A stretch of DNA of 64,000 bases from Neotabrizicola shimadae. Its GTDB lineage: Bacteria > Pseudomonadota > Alphaproteobacteria > Rhodobacterales > Rhodobacteraceae. Where the stretch lies: the NCBI RefSeq assembly GCF_019623905.1, contig NZ_CP069370.1:2920001-2984000 (forward strand), in the 5' to 3' direction. Each line of letters starts with the position of its first letter. Position 1 is the first letter of the stretch. Below the pieces are notes generated by a model. It saw only the letters and a program-made list of their open reading frames with translations. It did not search any database and was not told where the DNA came from. This document shows, one piece after another, positions 53,018-61,069 of this stretch. Position numbers and translations under genes: made by a program.

Positions 53018-54067
53018 TCAAGCCGTCACCGGCGCTTCGGCCAGCATCTCGCGCACCATCGGGATGACCTTCTCGCCATAGTGGCGCAGCCCCTCCATCA
53101 GGGTCTCGTGCGGCATCGGGCCGGTCGCATATTTCAGGTCGAACCGCTGCACGTTCAGCGCCCGCACCGCCGAGGCGATCTTGCGCGCCACCGTGTCGGG
53201 CGATCCCACATACAGCGAGCCGTGCTCGATTTCGGCGATGTACTTGTCCTTCGTCACCGGCGGCCAGCCGCGCTCGGCGCCGATGCGTCCGAACATCTCG
53301 CGGTAATGCGGCCAAAGCTGCTCGCGCGCTTCTTCGTCCGTCGCCGCGACATGGCCGGGCGAATGGATGCCCACCGGCCGCCGCGGGCGGCCAAGCTGCG
53401 CGCAGGCGCGCTCGTACAGGTCCACATAGGGAGCAAACCGCCGCGGGTCGCCGCCGATGATCGCCAGCATCAGCTGCAGATCCTGCCGCACCACCCGCAC
53501 CACAGATTCCGGGCTGCCACCCACGCCAACCCAGGTGGTCAGCCCTGCCGGCCCCAGTGTCGGATAGACCACCTGATCCTTCAGCCCCGTCCGGGTCTGT
53601 CCCGACCACGTCACCCGCTGATCGCGCGCCAATCTGGCAAAGAGGTCCAGTTTTTCCTCGAACAACTGGTCGTAATCCTGCAACTCGTACCCGAACAGCG
53701 GATAGCTTTCGGTAAAGCTGCCCCGCCCCAGGATCACCTCGGCCCGGCCGTTCGATACGGCATTCAGCGTGGAAAACCGCTGGAACACCCGCACCGGGTC
53801 ATCGGTCGAAAGCACCGTCACAGCGGTGCCCAGATGAATGCGCTTCGTGCGCCCGGCAATCGCCGCCAGCACGATCTCGGGCGCCGAAATCGCGAAATCG
53901 GGCCGGTGATGCTCGCCCAGGCCGATGAAGTCGATGCCCAGCTCGTCGGCATAGGCCGCTTCCTCGACCACGTCGCGCAGCACCTGGTCCATCGGCTTCA
54001 ACTGGCCGTCCGCACCGCGGGTCACGTCGCCGAACGTGTCGAGGCCAAGGGAAATCGGTTCGCTCAT
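53018..54067 (-). CDS. LLM class flavin-dependent oxidoreductase
   Basis: A 349-residue luciferase-like monooxygenase. Family markers are LGLDTFGD at the N-terminus, GEHHRPDFAISAPE, GTAVTVLSTDDPVRVFQ and GRGSFTESYPLFGY, all near the flavin pocket. Such enzymes use FMNH2 to oxidise small organic substrates. The substrate is unknown. It is convergent with trhO and upstream of no obvious partner reductase. Confidence 0.9.
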   Translation of the reverse strand: MSEPISLGLDTFGDVTRGADGQLKPMDQVLRDVVEEAAYADELGIDFIGLGEHHRPDFAISAPEIVLAAIAGRTKRIHLGTAVTVLSTDDPVRVFQRFSTLNAVSNGRAEVILGRGSFTESYPLFGYELQDYDQLFEEKLDLFARLARDQRVTWSGQTRTGLKDQVVYPTLGPAGLTTWVGVGGSPESVVRVVRQDLQLMLAIIGGDPRRFAPYVDLYERACAQLGRPRRPVGIHSPGHVAATDEEAREQLWPHYREMFGRIGAERGWPPVTKDKYIAEIEHGSLYVGSPDTVARKIASAVRALNVQRFDLKYATGPMPHETLMEGLRHYGEKVIPMVREMLAEAPVTA

Positions 54068-54140
54068 GTCAGGTCTCCTGTTCGGCGCTCAACATAGGCA
54101 CCCCGGAACGGCCGGAAAACCTGCATGCACGCACATGCGC

Positions 54141-54893
54141 TCACGCGACGTCGCGCACCTGCAACTGCCCGCCGGGGCCGGGGCGCGTCTCGAACCGGCT
54201 CGACAGCTTCTTGATCAGGTCCGACAGCTTGGCGCTGCCATAGGTCCGCGTGTCGAAATCCGGGTTGCCTTGCGTGATGTACTGGCCGATCTGCCCCAAG
54301 GAATACCACTCGCCCTCCGGGTCGATGGCACGCATTGCCGTCACGATCAGGTGGATCGCCTTGGTCGGCGGCTCCTTCCCGGCCCGCACAGGGGCGGGTT
54401 CCTGCGGCCCGGCCTCGGCCCTGGGCCGCGGATCGTCCGCCGCAGCTTCCGTGGCCGACAGGTTCTCGACATAGATGAACCGCTTGCAGGCCATGCGGAA
54501 GGCTTCCGGTGTCTTCTTCTCGCCGATGCCATAGACATCCAGCCCCTGCTCGCGGATTCGCGCCGCCAGCCGGGTGAAATCGCTGTCCGACGACACCAGA
54601 ACGAAGCCGTCGAACAGCCCCGAATGCAGGAAATCCATGGCCGATATCACCAGGCCGATGTCGGACGCATTCTTGCCCTTGGTGTTGGAAAACTGCTGAT
54701 CCGCCACCAACCCCAGCGAGGCCACCTTCTTCGCCCAGGCATTCAACCGGGTCGCCGACCAGTCGCCATAGATCCGGCGCACGCTGGCCTCGCCCAGCGA
54801 AGCGATCTCCTCGAAGATCGCCTCGGCATAAGAGGCGGGCACGTTGTCGGCGTCGATCAGCACGCACAGGCGCGGGGCACGGGGGTCGGGCAT
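54141..54893 (-). CDS. NYN domain RNase-like protein with OST-HTH end
   Basis: A 250-residue protein. Residues 8-150 are an NYN/LabA (PIN-like) nuclease domain, with acidic residues in LIDADNVP, KNASDIGLV and VSSDSDFTRLA. Residues about 185-250 look like an OST-HTH/LOTUS domain (IHLIVTAMRAIDPEG, SLGQIGQYITQGNPDF in pieces). This pairing suggests an RNA-binding endoribonuclease. The start at 54893 follows AAAGGAG. A distant relative of the catalytic domain lies at 59292-60008. Confidence 0.87.
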   Translation of the reverse strand: MPDPRAPRLCVLIDADNVPASYAEAIFEEIASLGEASVRRIYGDWSATRLNAWAKKVASLGLVADQQFSNTKGKNASDIGLVISAMDFLHSGLFDGFVLVSSDSDFTRLAARIREQGLDVYGIGEKKTPEAFRMACKRFIYVENLSATEAAADDPRPRAEAGPQEPAPVRAGKEPPTKAIHLIVTAMRAIDPEGEWYSLGQIGQYITQGNPDFDTRTYGSAKLSDLIKKLSSRFETRPGPGGQLQVRDVA

Positions 54894-55002
54894 GGGCACT
54901 CCTTTGCATCCGTTGTGCCGCAACGCCGCCCGATTGGAAAGCGCCGCTGGAAATCCCGCCTCTGCTTCGCCACTCTGCGCGCATCCCACAGGAGTTCACC
55001 GC

Positions 55003-55485
55003 ATGACCAGCCCCGAAGCCTTGGCCATCCGCATGGGCCTCGACCTGCCCGATTTCGACCGCGACGGCTATTACGGCGCGGATTACGGCACGATGAAGCC
55101 CTTTCACCGCGTCGGCAGCCTTCTGTTCCTGTCCGGCCATGTCGCCCAGATCGGCACGCAGATCACCCACAAGGGCCGGCTCGGCCAGGACCTTTCTGTC
55201 GAACAGGGCTACGCCGCCGCGCGCCAGACCGGCATCAACGTGCTTGGCGGCATCCGTCAGGCCGTGGGCTCGCTCGACCGGGTGAAAAGCATCGTCCGCA
55301 CGCTGAACTTCGTGGTCTGCACGCCGGATTTCCCCGATGTCCACAAGGTCTCGTCCGGCATGTCCGACCTCTTTGTCGAGGTTTTCGGACGCGAACGTGG
55401 CCTCGGCGGCCGCGCCACCATCGGCGTCATGGCGCTGGCCAACGGCGTCTGCTTCGAAACCTGGGCCACCATCGAGGTCGAGTGA
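55003..55485 (+). CDS. RidA family protein
   Basis: A 160-residue RidA/YjgF-like protein, longer than the 128-residue RidA. RidA clears reactive enamines by hydrolysis. The visible family blocks are LFLSGHVAQIG and RTLNFVVCTPDFPDVHKV, and the C-terminal motif GRATIGVMALANG, where the catalytic Arg of true RidA would lie at the R of GRATIGV. It may be of an uncharacterised subgroup. ACAGGAG precedes the ATG. Confidence 0.85.
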   Translation: MTSPEALAIRMGLDLPDFDRDGYYGADYGTMKPFHRVGSLLFLSGHVAQIGTQITHKGRLGQDLSVEQGYAAARQTGINVLGGIRQAVGSLDRVKSIVRTLNFVVCTPDFPDVHKVSSGMSDLFVEVFGRERGLGGRATIGVMALANGVCFETWATIEVE

Positions 55486-55489
55486 CCGC

Positions 55490-56185
55490 TCACCCCCCGT
55501 TCAGGCTCATCACACGGCCAAGCGGCTTCTTCCGCTTGGCCACCGCCGGCACCGTGGCGTCGGCCGCCGGATAGCCCACCGGCAGGATGAACATCGGCTT
55601 CTCATGCGCGGGCCGGTTCAGCAGCGGGTTCAGAAAGGCCATCGGGTTCGGCGTATGCGGCAGTGTCACCAGCCCGGCCTGGTGAATCGCCGCGATCAGG
55701 AAGCCGGTCGCGATGCCCACGCTTTCCGGCACGTAGTAATTCTTGTAGCGCGTCCCATCCTCGGTAAAGCCATAGCGTTCGGCAAAGACCACGATCAGCC
55801 AGGGCGCCTCGGTCAGGTGCGGCTTGTCCACCCCCGTCCCGATGGGTTCCAGCGCCGCAAGCCACTCGTCGCCCGCGCCCCCGGCATAGAAGGCGCGCTC
55901 CTCCGCCTCGGCCCCCTCGCGGATGCGCGCCCTGAGGGCCGCGTCGCTCACCGCAGCGAAATGCCAGGGCTGGTGATTGGCCCCCGATGGCGCGCCCGCC
56001 GCCGTCTCGATGCAGGCGCGGATCACTGCCTCGTCCACGGGGTCAGGGGAAAACCGCCGCACCGAATGGCGCTTGCGCATCTGGTCGCGGAACGCCTCGG
56101 CCTGCGCCAGCGATTGCGCGGGCGCCACCTGCACCCGGTCGGGCAAAGGCAAAGCCTGATACGTCACCTCGCCCTTGCGGTACAT
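55490..56185 (-). CDS. Nitroreductase, iodotyrosine-deiodinase-like
   Basis: A 231-residue flavin protein of the nitroreductase superfamily. FMN-binding Arg residues lie in RKRHSVRRFS, the flavin-contact segment is AAGAPSGANHQPWHF, and GIATGFLIAAIHQAGL and HTPNPMAFL resemble the iodotyrosine deiodinase subgroup. Bacterial relatives reductively dehalogenate aromatics or have unknown substrates. The ATG at 56185 lies 2 bases after the mbfA stop, so it is the second gene of an iron-controlled unit. Confidence 0.85.
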   Translation of the reverse strand: MYRKGEVTYQALPLPDRVQVAPAQSLAQAEAFRDQMRKRHSVRRFSPDPVDEAVIRACIETAAGAPSGANHQPWHFAAVSDAALRARIREGAEAEERAFYAGGAGDEWLAALEPIGTGVDKPHLTEAPWLIVVFAERYGFTEDGTRYKNYYVPESVGIATGFLIAAIHQAGLVTLPHTPNPMAFLNPLLNRPAHEKPMFILPVGYPAADATVPAVAKRKKPLGRVMSLNGG

Positions 56186-56187
56186 CC

Positions 56188-57162
56188 TCACCCTCCCCCG
56201 ATCAGCACCCCCGCCGCAAAGACCAAAGCACCGCCAACCACCACCTGCAAGGCCGCGCGGAAGAACGGGGTTTCCATGTACCGGTTCTGAATCCAGGCAA
56301 TCGCCCACAACTCGACGAACACCACCGCCACCGCAATTGCCGTGGCCGTCCAGAAATCGGGGATCAGATAGGGCAGCGCGTGCCCCAGCCCCCCGATGGC
56401 CGTCATGATCCCAGAGGCAAAGCCCCGCTTGATCGGTGATCCCCGCCCCGACAGCACGCCATCGTCATGCGCCGCCTCGGTGAATCCCATCGAGATGCCA
56501 GCACCCACCGCCGCCGCCGCGCCCACCAGCAGCGTGGTATGGCTGTCCTGCGTGGCAAAGGCCGTGGCGAAGATCGGCGCGAGGGTGGAGACCGAGCCAT
56601 CCATCAGCCCCGCCAGCCCAGGCTGCACCCAGGTCAGGATGAACTGCCGCCGCGCCGAATGGTCCTCGGCCTCCTTCGCATCCTGCGGCAGCCCGGCGGT
56701 CAGCTCCCCCGCCTTGTGGTCATGCCCCGCCTCGGCCGCCGCCAGGTCGCCCAGCAGTTTCCGCGTCGCCGCATCCGTCGTGCGCTGCGCCGCGCGCGTG
56801 TAGAAATCGGCCGCCGATTTCTCCATCTGATGCGCCTCCTCGCGGATGCGCTCGATCGACAGGTTGGCGGTCAGCCACACCGGATTTCGGGCATAATACC
56901 CCGCCACATGTTCCCGGCGGATCAGCGGAATCACCTCGCCGAACCGCGCCCGGTGCAGTTCGATCAGCCGCTGGCGGTGCACATCCTCTTCCGCCGCCAT
57001 CTGGTCGAAGATCGCGGCCGAAGCCGGATACTCCGCACTCAGCCGCTGCGCGAAGCTGCGGTAGATGCGCGCATCGTCCTCTTCCGAGGATATGGCCAAG
57101 GCCAGAACCTCCTGCTCGGACAGGTCGGAAAAGCGGCGGCGTTGGGTCAGGGCAGAGAGCAT
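56188..57162 (-). CDS. mbfA: Membrane-bound ferritin/iron exporter MbfA (rubrerythrin-VIT1)
   Basis: A 324-residue protein joining a rubrerythrin-like diiron domain (about 1-160, Glu and His in SSEEDDARIY, AAEEDVHRQRL and AEAGHDHKAGE) to a VIT1-type membrane domain (about 180-324, ending GVLIGGG). This Er-VIT1 layout and length match MbfA, an Irr-controlled iron exporter of Bradyrhizobium and Agrobacterium. The start is ATG at 57162. An Irr-type box lies 12-28 bases upstream. It is divergent from the tetR/RTX locus and followed by a nitroreductase. Confidence 0.9.
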   Translation of the reverse strand: MLSALTQRRRFSDLSEQEVLALAISSEEDDARIYRSFAQRLSAEYPASAAIFDQMAAEEDVHRQRLIELHRARFGEVIPLIRREHVAGYYARNPVWLTANLSIERIREEAHQMEKSAADFYTRAAQRTTDAATRKLLGDLAAAEAGHDHKAGELTAGLPQDAKEAEDHSARRQFILTWVQPGLAGLMDGSVSTLAPIFATAFATQDSHTTLLVGAAAAVGAGISMGFTEAAHDDGVLSGRGSPIKRGFASGIMTAIGGLGHALPYLIPDFWTATAIAVAVVFVELWAIAWIQNRYMETPFFRAALQVVVGGALVFAAGVLIGGG

Positions 57163-57173
57163 GGCACCCACTT

Positions 57174-57190
57174 TCTGGAATGATTCCAAT
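57174..57190 (-). promoter_or_regulatory. Irr/ICE-type operator of mbfA
   Basis: Read on the minus strand the sequence is ATTGGAATCATTCCAGA, a palindrome centred on TGGAAT-C-ATTCCA (57176-57188). It matches the iron-control-element pattern TTxxGAAtnATTCxxAA at most positions, with G-C substitutions inside. MbfA genes are known Irr targets, so Irr repression at low iron is likely. The site is so close to the ATG that it probably covers the transcription start. Confidence 0.6.
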
Positions 57191-57195
57191 CTAGC

Positions 57196-57250
57196 CGCCC
57201 CACCCGCCACTGCAACCCGTTCCGCTCGCTTGCCTGCCCCTGTCCGGGCG
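57196..57250 (+). repeat. 55-bp direct repeat, copy 1 (before RTX gene)
   Basis: Identical to 58601-58655 at 53 of 55 positions. Further similarity continues after it: exactly 16 bases later both copies have ATGG-AACCGTCG, the start of the tetR gene in copy 2 and a degenerate start at 57267 in copy 1. The RTX gene lies between the copies. Confidence 0.93.
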
Positions 57251-57391
57251 ACATAAACTCGGGCTTATGGCAACCGTCGCACCAGCCAGTCCGAAAGGCC
57301 AAAGCTCTCAAGGCAGCCGCAAGCCTGCGAGTTGCTTTCAAGCGCCGGTGGAAGCCGACAGTTAGTCTCAGTGCAACAGGGGGTAGTCGTC

Positions 57392-58594
57392 ATGGTGAAG
57401 CTGAGAACGCATATCGTTCTGAACACCGGACAGTCAGTAGTGATTGCGGGCAACGAACTTTGGTACGACTACACCAGCACAGACCCGATCCTCACCCTGG
57501 TCGGCGAAAACAGGGTCACAGTCAAAGGGGATATTGCGGGCGGGCTCGTTTACGGCGGCGAAGGGATGTTTGTCTCAGGGTCGCACAATCTGCTCAGCAT
57601 CACCGCCACTGCGCAGATTACCGGCTATGTCGGCATCGACACCGATTTCGCCGCAACAGACACCCGCATCGTCAACGCCGGAACCGTCGCCGGCGGCTAC
57701 ATTGGTGTCGGGGCCTACAGCCTGCGCTGCGCGGTCACGAACCGAGGCGAGGTTTTCGGGCACTTCGGCATCTACACCTCCTTGCACAATGCCGCGATCA
57801 TATCGAACAGCGGCCTGATCGAGGGCGAGAAGATCGGCATTCTGGCGACAGATACCTTCTCCGCGACAACCACGCGCACCACGATCACCAACAGCGGGCA
57901 GATTGTCGGGGGTGACTGGGGGATTTCCTCAACCTACGAGGGCACCACGACCGATGGCTTCGGCAATGTCACACTGGTAAACTCGGGCACGATCTCCGGC
58001 AGGCTCGGCTCTTTCGTCGCGGCGAAGATGGGCGCCGACAGCGTCACCAACTCTGGCACGATGATCGGCAATGTCCGGCTTGAGGGTGGCGACGACATAT
58101 ATGCCGCCACTGCAACCGGCCGTGTTCAGGGCACAATCCTGGGCGGCGCCGGCAGAGACTCGATTACGGGCGGCGCTTTCCAAGATGCCATGGACGGGGG
58201 CAGCGGGAATGACACCCTGTCCGGGGGCGGCGAAAGCGACCTCCTGATCGGCAGGACGGGAAAGGATGTCCTGATCGGCGGCGACGGGAACGACCGCCTC
58301 GTCGGCGGCGCCGACAACGACACCCTGTCCGGCTCTGCGGGTGGCGACACGTTCGTCTTCGACATCCAGAATGGCAACGATGTCGTCACGGATTTCGAGA
58401 ATGGCATCGACAAGATCGACATCCACGCCTTCGGCATCGACCCCGCGGACTTCGCCACCGTAGTCTTTCCGTTCTTCTCTGCCGTGTCGGGGGGTATCGT
58501 CCTCGACCTTGGCGGTCTGGGTGCGGCTCTGGGGGAGATAACCTTCCAGGGCCTGACCCTGAGCGATATCGACGTAAGCGAATTCATCTTCTGA
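57392..58594 (+). CDS. Orphan RTX protein with beta-helix-like N-terminal region
   Basis: A 400-residue protein. The N-terminal 240 residues consist of beta-helix-like units with NAGT/NSGT turns (VNAGTVAGG, ISNSGLIEGE, TNSGQIVGG, VNSGTISG). Residues about 255-330 are hemolysin-type Ca repeats (GGAGRDSITGG, GGSGNDTLSGG, GGDGNDRLVGG). The end is FQGLTLSDIDVSEFIF, typical of the type I secretion end. There is no signal peptide and no exporter nearby. AGGGGG precedes the ATG at 57392. It sits exactly between two copies of a 55-bp direct repeat, which points to insertion into the mbfA-tetR region. Confidence 0.82.
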   Translation: MVKLRTHIVLNTGQSVVIAGNELWYDYTSTDPILTLVGENRVTVKGDIAGGLVYGGEGMFVSGSHNLLSITATAQITGYVGIDTDFAATDTRIVNAGTVAGGYIGVGAYSLRCAVTNRGEVFGHFGIYTSLHNAAIISNSGLIEGEKIGILATDTFSATTTRTTITNSGQIVGGDWGISSTYEGTTTDGFGNVTLVNSGTISGRLGSFVAAKMGADSVTNSGTMIGNVRLEGGDDIYAATATGRVQGTILGGAGRDSITGGAFQDAMDGGSGNDTLSGGGESDLLIGRTGKDVLIGGDGNDRLVGGADNDTLSGSAGGDTFVFDIQNGNDVVTDFENGIDKIDIHAFGIDPADFATVVFPFFSAVSGGIVLDLGGLGAALGEITFQGLTLSDIDVSEFIF

Positions 58595-58600
58595 CCTCCC

Positions 58601-58655
58601 CGCCCCACCCGCCACTGCAACACGTTCCGCTCGCTTGCCTGCCCCTGTCCCGGCG
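58601..58655 (+). repeat. 55-bp direct repeat, copy 2 (before tetR)
   Basis: Matches 57196-57250 at 53 of 55 positions. This copy lies 16 bases upstream of the tetR ATG (58672) and is probably the original promoter region of tetR. The RTX stop lies 7 bases to its left. Confidence 0.93.
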
Positions 58656-58671
58656 GTCTAAGGTCGCGGCC

Positions 58672-59304
58672 ATGGGAACCGTCGAGCCGCTGATCCGCAG
58701 GGGACGCAAGTTCACGCAGGTGCTGGACGGCGCCCGCGACATCTTCCTGCGCGACGGTTTCGAAGCGGCCTCGGTGGACGAAATCGCCCGCGCCGCTGCC
58801 GTGTCCAAGGCCACGCTCTATTCCTATTTCCCCGACAAGCGCCTTCTCTTCATGGAAGTGGCCAAGGTGGAATGCCGCCGCCAGGCCGAAGCCACTCTGG
58901 AGCTTCTGGATACCGACGCGCCCGTGGCCGAGGTCCTGACCCTCGCCGCCGAACGCATCACCGCCTTCACCCTGTCCGAATTCGGCCAGCGCATCTTCCG
59001 CATCTGCCTGGCCGAAGCCGACCGCTTCCCCGGCCTTGGCCGCGAGTTCTATGATTCCGGTCCCCGTCTTGCACGCGAAAGGCTGGTGGCCTTCCTCGAA
59101 TCCGCCGTGACCCGCGGCGAACTGGCGATCGACGATCTGGAACTGGCTGCCGACCAGTTCGTGCAGCTCTGCAAGGCGGTTCTGCACGACCGCCTGATCT
59201 TCGGCCTCGACGACCGCCCCGCGCCAGAGGCCGCCGCCCGCGTCGTCCGGGGCGCGGTGCAGATGTTCATGGCGCGCTACGGTGCCAAAGCTCAGGCCGG
59301 CTGA
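58672..59304 (+). CDS. TetR family transcriptional regulator
   Basis: A 210-residue repressor-type protein. The N-terminal HTH covers about 15-60 (LDGARDIFLRDGFEAASVDEIARAAAVS in pieces, then KATLYSYFPDK). The C-terminal half is a ligand/dimer domain of the AefR-like type. The target is unknown; TetR proteins often control a divergent gene, so mbfA, the RTX gene or itself are candidates. Its start codon context is duplicated 1.4 kb upstream. Its end overlaps the convergent NYN gene by 13 bases. Confidence 0.9.
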   Translation: MGTVEPLIRRGRKFTQVLDGARDIFLRDGFEAASVDEIARAAAVSKATLYSYFPDKRLLFMEVAKVECRRQAEATLELLDTDAPVAEVLTLAAERITAFTLSEFGQRIFRICLAEADRFPGLGREFYDSGPRLARERLVAFLESAVTRGELAIDDLELAADQFVQLCKAVLHDRLIFGLDDRPAPEAAARVVRGAVQMFMARYGAKAQAG

Positions 59305-60008
59305 CGCCACCTCACCCGCGCACCCGGTCCCTTCGGGTCGCAGTCGAACAAGGTGCTCCGCGCCTCCAGCCACTTGCGCCAGGTCTTCTCCGGCTGCTGC
59401 GAGATGCTGAACCCCGCCCGCTGCATCAGCGGGTCAAGCTCGTGGATCGGCATTCCCGCCTCACCCGCCGCCCCGACAAGGCCCAGCACGGCATCCAGCA
59501 TCGAACCGCTCGGCGAAGCCCCTTCCACAGCCGCCACAGGTGCGGCGACGCGCTCTGCCGGTCCGATGCCATGAAACTTGCAGAAGGCCTTGCGCAGCGC
59601 CTCGGGCGCCTTGGCCTCCTCGCCGATCCCGTGCACCGTGATCGACGATTCGCGCAGATAGCTCGCCAGGTGCGTGTAATCCCGGTCCGACGCGGCGATG
59701 AAGATCACCTCCGCCTGCCGCGTCAGGGCCACATGCATGACCTCGATGCACAAGAGAAGGTCGGCGGCATTCTTGCCCAGACCAGCGTGAACGAACCTGA
59801 ATCCCGGCGCCGCCTGCCACCCGTTCAGTTGGGACGCGTTCCCGTAAACCCGCCGCAGCGTCACATCACCCTTGGTCGCGGCCAGCGCCGCCACCTTAGC
59901 GGCATGGGCCGACGACATGTTCTCGCCATCCACGAACAAGGCGACGCGGGGCCGAACCGCCGAGGCGGGATAGGATGGGGCGGGGAAAGACGGGGCGAGT
60001 TCTGTCAT
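59292..60008 (-). CDS. NYN domain RNase-like protein
   Basis: A 238-residue protein with an N-terminal NYN/LabA (PIN-like) nuclease domain (about 22-145): LFVDGENMSSAHAAKV, KNAADLLLCIEV and IAASDRDYTHLASYL keep the acidic residues. The C-terminal 70 residues hold a likely OST-HTH-type domain (LDAVLGLVGAAGEAG, PIHELDPLMQRAGF). It is a diverged relative of the 54141 protein. The start at 60008 gives MTELAPSFPAP. It is convergent with tetR. Confidence 0.83.
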   Translation of the reverse strand: MTELAPSFPAPSYPASAVRPRVALFVDGENMSSAHAAKVAALAATKGDVTLRRVYGNASQLNGWQAAPGFRFVHAGLGKNAADLLLCIEVMHVALTRQAEVIFIAASDRDYTHLASYLRESSITVHGIGEEAKAPEALRKAFCKFHGIGPAERVAAPVAAVEGASPSGSMLDAVLGLVGAAGEAGMPIHELDPLMQRAGFSISQQPEKTWRKWLEARSTLFDCDPKGPGARVRWRQPA

Positions 60009-60126
60009 GCGGCGGCTCTGCGGTTGCCTGATCAACTTGCCCTGCGAATGCGGCATGCCTTGGGCGCTCTGTGGGCAAACCCTGCCCTTGCATCCCCATG
60101 GCCTGCATGAAACGCTGCAGGGCAGC

Positions 60127-61059
60127 ATGCTGGCGATCCTCCTCAAGACCCTGCCGTTCTTCGCGGTGATTGGCCTCGGCTGGCTCGCAGGCCGCACCCG
60201 CTTCATGGCACCCGAATCCGCGGCGGTGCTGACGAAATTCGTCTTCTACTTCGCACTGTCGGCCATGCTCTTCCGCTTTGCCGCCACGCTGTCCCTGCCC
60301 GAAATCTTCGACCTCCGCTTTGCCGGCGCCTATCTCCTGGCGTCACTCGCCGTCTATGCACTGGCCATGGCGGTGGCCTTCCTGCGTCGGCGCGGCCTTG
60401 GCGAAGCCGCGGTCGAAGCGCAATGCGCCGTCATCGGCAACACGGGTTTTCTGGGCGTGCCCATGCTCGTCATGCTGCTTGGCCCCCAGGCCGCCGGCCC
60501 GGTGCTTCTGGTGCTCTCCATCGACCTCGTGGTGTTTTCGTCGCTTCTCACCGTCCTCGTGGTGAGTCACCGCAGCGGACGGCTGTCGCTGACCGACGCC
60601 GGCTCCATGCTGAAGGGGCTACTGAAGAACCCGATGATCGTCTCCATGGGCCTTGGCCTGATCTGGGGTGCCACCGGCACGCCCCTGCCGAAACCGCTGG
60701 ACGAATTCCTCGTCCTCCTCGGCGCCGCTGCCACGCCCGGCGCGCTCTTTGCCATCGGCGCCAGCCTCGTCGGCCGCCGGGCCGAGCGCGTGGCCGTCGC
60801 TGCCTGGCTCTCCTTCGCCAAACTGGTGCTGCACCCCGCCGCCGTGGCCTTCGCCGCGCTGGTCCTGTTCAAGGTCGATCCTGCCAAGGCTGGCGTGATG
60901 ATCGCCGCCGCCGCCCTGCCCGTGGCCGGAAACGTGTTCATCCTGGCCCAGCATTTCGGCATCGCGCCACAGCGTGTCTCGACCTCGATCCTGATTTCCA
61001 CCATATGCAGCGTGGTGACGGTCTCGGCAGTGATCGCCTGGATCGCCCCGCTCCTGTGA
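60127..61059 (+). CDS. AEC family transporter
   Basis: A 310-residue auxin-efflux-carrier family permease with about ten hydrophobic segments in two five-helix repeats (KFVFYFALSAMLFRF, AVIGNTGFLGVPML, ALPVAGNVFILAQHF). Bacterial AEC proteins carry malonate, malate or other small anions. The ATG at 60127 (MLAILLKTLPFFAV) follows a weak Shine-Dalgarno. It lies 10 bases before fghA and likely shares its transcript. Confidence 0.88.
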   Translation: MLAILLKTLPFFAVIGLGWLAGRTRFMAPESAAVLTKFVFYFALSAMLFRFAATLSLPEIFDLRFAGAYLLASLAVYALAMAVAFLRRRGLGEAAVEAQCAVIGNTGFLGVPMLVMLLGPQAAGPVLLVLSIDLVVFSSLLTVLVVSHRSGRLSLTDAGSMLKGLLKNPMIVSMGLGLIWGATGTPLPKPLDEFLVLLGAAATPGALFAIGASLVGRRAERVAVAAWLSFAKLVLHPAAVAFAALVLFKVDPAKAGVMIAAAALPVAGNVFILAQHFGIAPQRVSTSILISTICSVVTVSAVIAWIAPLL

Positions 61060-61069
61060 TGAGGCCAAT

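Noticed and set aside
57267-57365. Short open frame of about 30 codons before the RTX gene as a real gene
   Set aside because: It is best explained as the degenerate copy of the tetR start left by the duplication; its sequence leaves tetR after a few codons.
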